In this document: positions 61,378 through 64,000 of the stretch, piece by piece
Position numbering within the stretch: position 1 is the stretch's first letter
Layout of the letters: each line of letters opens with the position of its first letter
Position numbers and translations under genes: made by a program
NCBI GenBank assembly: GCA_945872285.1
Contig: CAMBZR010000002.1
Location: forward strand, 28,891-92,890
From: Bordetella parapertussis
Lineage (GTDB): Bacteria > Pseudomonadota > Gammaproteobacteria > Burkholderiales > Burkholderiaceae_B
Reading direction: 5' to 3'
DNA length: 64,000 nucleotides
Notes under the pieces: model-generated
The model's input: only the letters and a program-made list of their open reading frames with translations
What the model was told of the DNA's origin: nothing
The model's database searches: none

Positions 61378-62337
61378 TCACTCTGCCGTAATTTTCAACT
61401 CACGTATCAGCTTGGTGAACTTGGCCGCGTCTTGCTGCAAAGTCTTGGCAAAGCCTGCTGGCGTTGAAGTCACCACTTCGACGCCGATCGCAGACATCTT
61501 TGAACGCACTTCTGGCAACGCGACAATGCGATTGATTTCGGTGCTCAGACGCTCAGTGATCTCTTTGGGCAGATCCTTCGGACCAAACGCGCCATACCAA
61601 ACTACTAACTCATACCCAGGCAGGGTCTCAGCAACCGTTGGGGTGTCAGGCAGTTGCGGCGAACGAGCGCTTTCGGTCACTGCGAGTAATTTAAGCTTGC
61701 CTGATTTCACATGCGGCAGGGTTTGCGTGCCGGCACCGAACAACACTTCAGTCTGGCCCGCCACAGTATCAAGCACCGCGGGCGCACCACCCTTGTAAGG
61801 GATATGCGTCATCTGTATGCCAGCGGCAAGTTCAAACAGCACCGCACTGATGTGATTCGTTGAACCCGCTCCGGCCGAGGCAAAATTCAATTTCTTAGGA
61901 TTAGCCTTGGCATAAGCAATAAGTTCAGCCACGCTATTAACGGGAATCTTGGGATTAATCACCAACGTGTTGGTCACAAAAGCTACCAGCGAAATCGGTG
62001 TGAAATCGTCGACTGGTTCAAAGGGCATGGATGAGAACAGCGCTTGATTCATCGCATGCGTGCTCATCGAACCCACAAGCAAGGTGTAACCGTCTGGCTT
62101 GGCCTTAGCGACAAGATTTGAGCCAATATTGCCCGAGGCGCCTGCCTTATTGTCGACAATCACTGTTTGACCGAGCGAGCGCGTCAGGTAATCTGACAAC
62201 ATACGGGCCAGAATATCAGTTGAGCCCCCGGGCGCCCAAGGCACAATCAGCGTGACAGTGCGTTCGGGCCAGGCAGCCTGAGCAGGAGCGATGCCAACGA
62301 GGGCCACGCACAAAGTCAAAAGGATTTTTTTAAACAT
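61378..62337 (-). CDS. Bug-family (TctC-like) periplasmic receptor, 319 aa
   Basis: The signal peptide (F-K-K-I-L-L-T-L-C-V-A-L-V, cleavage at A-Q-A) is clear. Hallmarks are W-P-E-R-T-V-T-L-I-V-P-W-A-P-G-G-S, V-D-N-K-A-G-A-S-G-N, P-D-G-Y-T-L-L-V and H-I-P-Y-K-G-G-A-P. aggac lies upstream of the ATG, which is two bases after the gamma-glutamyltransferase-like stop, so the two genes are cotranscribed. The ligand may be a gamma-glutamyl compound or a product of its hydrolysis, by context only. Confidence 0.9.
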   Translation of the reverse strand: MFKKILLTLCVALVGIAPAQAAWPERTVTLIVPWAPGGSTDILARMLSDYLTRSLGQTVIVDNKAGASGNIGSNLVAKAKPDGYTLLVGSMSTHAMNQALFSSMPFEPVDDFTPISLVAFVTNTLVINPKIPVNSVAELIAYAKANPKKLNFASAGAGSTNHISAVLFELAAGIQMTHIPYKGGAPAVLDTVAGQTEVLFGAGTQTLPHVKSGKLKLLAVTESARSPQLPDTPTVAETLPGYELVVWYGAFGPKDLPKEITERLSTEINRIVALPEVRSKMSAIGVEVVTSTPAGFAKTLQQDAAKFTKLIRELKITAE

Positions 62338-62339
62338 CG

Positions 62340-64000
62340 TTAACGTCCTACCGCATAACCTTGCATGCCACGGGGATTCGCAGCTGCACGTAATAATAAT
62401 CTACCATTCAAACCCGGCTCGCGCGTACAGGCCGACATGCGTCCTTCAGACCACTCTGCACCCACCTTGACCTCGTGCCCAGCGTCGCGTAACGCTTGTA
62501 GCGTTGCCTCTGGGAAACGTGACTCTAAGACGATTTGGTTGTAGCGCAATGAACGCGGCCAAAACGAAATCGGAAAATGATCAACGTGCCACGCAGGGTA
62601 TTCGATCGCCTCTTGAAGATTCATGCCGTACACCGCATGACGCAAAAAGAATTCAGTGCTCCATTGATCTTGTTGATCACCGCCCGGCGTACCAAAGACC
62701 ATATAGGGAACACCATCTCGCAACGCCATCGAAGGCGACAAGGTCGTGTTGGGTCGCTTACCGGGCATAAGCTGCCCCGGCACGTCGTCATCAAACCACG
62801 TCATTTGCAGACGCGTACCGAGCGAAAACCCAAGAGCGGGAATCGCTGGGCTAGACGATAACCAACCACCCGACGGCGTGGCAGAGACCATGTTGCCTTG
62901 CGCATCGATCACATCAATATGGCAGGTATCACCAATAAATACTTCTCGCTTTGCCCATTCGCTGACGGGTGGCAACGCTGCAAAAGTTGGCTCGCCCACA
63001 CCGAAGCGTGTGTCTGACACGTTAAGCGTGCGCGCTGCCACTTCAAGATCGGGTAGCTTTGCTTGAAGCCCGCCAGGTTGGCCCGCTTCAAACAGTTTGG
63101 CGCTCAATTCGCCAATACGCTCATAGCGTGCTTTGCCATACTCGTCTGACAGCAGCTCTGCCATGGGGATCTTCGCGAACAAAGGGTCGCCATACCAAGC
63201 CATGCGATCAGCCATGGCCAGTTTGGCAGCCTCAGCCACTCGATGCACAAACTCAACAGAATCAGGCGCAAAGCGTTCAAGACCCGCATGCTTAAGAATG
63301 GATAGCTGCTGCAACATGACCGGGCCCTGCGACCATGGGCCACACTTAGCCACCGTGTAGCGACCAAAGTCAACGGTGTATGGCTCTTCATAAGCCGGCG
63401 TCCAGTTTGCCAAGTCGTCATAACGTAACAAGCCAGTATTGCGTTCACCTGTCGTGTCACGTGTAGGTTGGTCGGTATAAAACTGATCGATTGCTTGCGC
63501 GACAAAGCCCCGATAAAAAATCTCAAGCGCAGCCTCAATCGTCCGTACGCGATCGCCTGCACCACCGAGGGCGGCGTCGGTCAACAAGCGCGTATAGGTC
63601 TGCGCAATCACCGGACATTGGAATAATTCACCCGGCTGTGGAACCCGCCCCTTCGGCATCCAAACTTCAGCTGAGGTTTTCCATTCACTCACAAATAAAC
63701 TTTGCACCGCCAAAATCGCCTGTACCGTGCGTGGCAAAATTGGGAAGCCATCGCGCGCGTAAGCGATCGCCGGCGCCATCACCTCGGCTAAGGTCATGGT
63801 GCCGTAATCACGCAGCATCGTCAGCCAGGCACCAAACGCCCCAGGTACCGTGGCGGGCAGCAACCCGATTCCTGGCACGAGCTCTAACCCTAGCGCTTTA
63901 AAGTAAGCACAGGTCGCTAATTTTGGCGCAGGCCCTTGCCCACAAAGCACCCGCATACGCTGCTCTTTTTCAGACCAGAGCATGATCGGCACTTCACCAC
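62340..64000 (-). CDS. gamma-glutamyltransferase-family (Ntn-hydrolase) protein, 5' end beyond right edge
   Basis: The frame is open to the right edge (V-P-I-M-L-W continues upstream as ...G-E-V), so the N-terminus is missing. About 553 residues are visible. It is a GGT-family proenzyme that cleaves itself before a Thr to form two chains. The cleavage site is G-D-T-C-H-I-D-V, matching the T-T-H-x-x-V pattern with the nucleophile Thr kept and the second Thr replaced by Cys. M-V-S-A-T-P-S-G-G-W and N-T-T-L-S-P-S-M-A are the conserved small-subunit segments of the YwrD-like subgroup. It is cotranscribed with a Bug receptor. Gamma-glutamyl peptide or amide hydrolysis is likely, but this subgroup is poorly studied. 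Confidence 0.9.
   Translation of the reverse strand, partial: GEVPIMLWSEKEQRMRVLCGQGPAPKLATCAYFKALGLELVPGIGLLPATVPGAFGAWLTMLRDYGTMTLAEVMAPAIAYARDGFPILPRTVQAILAVQSLFVSEWKTSAEVWMPKGRVPQPGELFQCPVIAQTYTRLLTDAALGGAGDRVRTIEAALEIFYRGFVAQAIDQFYTDQPTRDTTGERNTGLLRYDDLANWTPAYEEPYTVDFGRYTVAKCGPWSQGPVMLQQLSILKHAGLERFAPDSVEFVHRVAEAAKLAMADRMAWYGDPLFAKIPMAELLSDEYGKARYERIGELSAKLFEAGQPGGLQAKLPDLEVAARTLNVSDTRFGVGEPTFAALPPVSEWAKREVFIGDTCHIDVIDAQGNMVSATPSGGWLSSSPAIPALGFSLGTRLQMTWFDDDVPGQLMPGKRPNTTLSPSMALRDGVPYMVFGTPGGDQQDQWSTEFFLRHAVYGMNLQEAIEYPAWHVDHFPISFWPRSLRYNQIVLESRFPEATLQALRDAGHEVKVGAEWSEGRMSACTREPGLNGRLLLRAAANPRGMQGYAVGR

Noticed and set aside
1..64000. tRNA/rRNA genes, CRISPR arrays, IS elements or prophage genes
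   Set aside because: The gaps were scanned by eye for cloverleaf 3' ends, repeated spacers, transposase or integrase motifs and terminal repeats; none were found. Small RNAs cannot be excluded without computation.

Overview
The window looks like chromosomal DNA from a betaproteobacterium of the order Burkholderiales, most likely Alcaligenaceae (Bordetella-like). The main grounds are five periplasmic Bug (TctC-type) solute receptors, a large amount of acyl-CoA metabolism, a DUF2889 protein, LptF and UppP. The genus cannot be told from the sequence alone. I see no rRNA, tRNA, CRISPR array, transposase or integrase. Almost all of the DNA is coding, with short gaps and many 1-4 base stop/start overlaps.

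Layout. 1-2318: the start of an M20 peptidase gene running off the left edge, a small conserved protein, and an MFS transporter. 2419-7370 (+): a SucC/SucD-like acid-CoA ligase pair, an acyl-CoA dehydrogenase (ACAD), a Bug receptor and a hotdog thioesterase. 7346-15751 (-): an eight-gene branched-chain-type (Liv) ABC uptake operon that also encodes an ACAD, a zinc-independent MDR reductase and an AMP-forming acyl-CoA ligase. It is divergent from a TetR regulator (16012), and a TetR-type palindrome lies between them. 16889-19749: a serine-type sulfatase and, convergent, its radical-SAM maturase. 19808-22386: a SYLF lipoprotein-like protein, a Bug receptor and a cupin-like protein. 22516-30428: a crotonase, a CaiB-type CoA-transferase, an alpha/beta hydrolase, a three-gene iron-type ABC transporter and a fumarylacetoacetase-family hydrolase. 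30580-32985: UppP, an arylformamidase-like hydrolase and an exported histidine phosphatase.

33124-39433 (-) is a six-gene operon: CitE-like lyase, class III CoA-transferase, class I CoA-transferase, ACAD, MaoC hydratase and MFS carrier. It has the parts of an itaconate/citramalate-type dicarboxylate degradation route. 39528-41757: a DUF2889 protein, LptF and a strong terminator. 41763-49387: an asparaginase with an altered active site; a metal-dependent amidohydrolase coupled to a small orphan protein and a CobW-type metallochaperone GTPase; two Bug receptors; and a Tat-exported aminotransferase class V. 49508-57687 (+): a DUF1028 protein, a complete Dpp/Opp peptide ABC transporter and a flavin monooxygenase. 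57724-64000: a VapBC toxin-antitoxin pair, pirin, GST, MFS, a Bug receptor and a gamma-glutamyltransferase-like gene cut by the right edge.

Together the genes suggest a scavenger of organic acids, amides and peptides. Many uptake systems feed CoA-ligase or CoA-transferase steps, which lead into modified beta-oxidation modules. The most interesting points are several enzymes whose usual catalytic residues are replaced (two ACADs, the crotonase and the asparaginase), the amidohydrolase/orphan/CobW operon, the serine-type sulfatase with its maturase, and the substrate-specific Liv operon.
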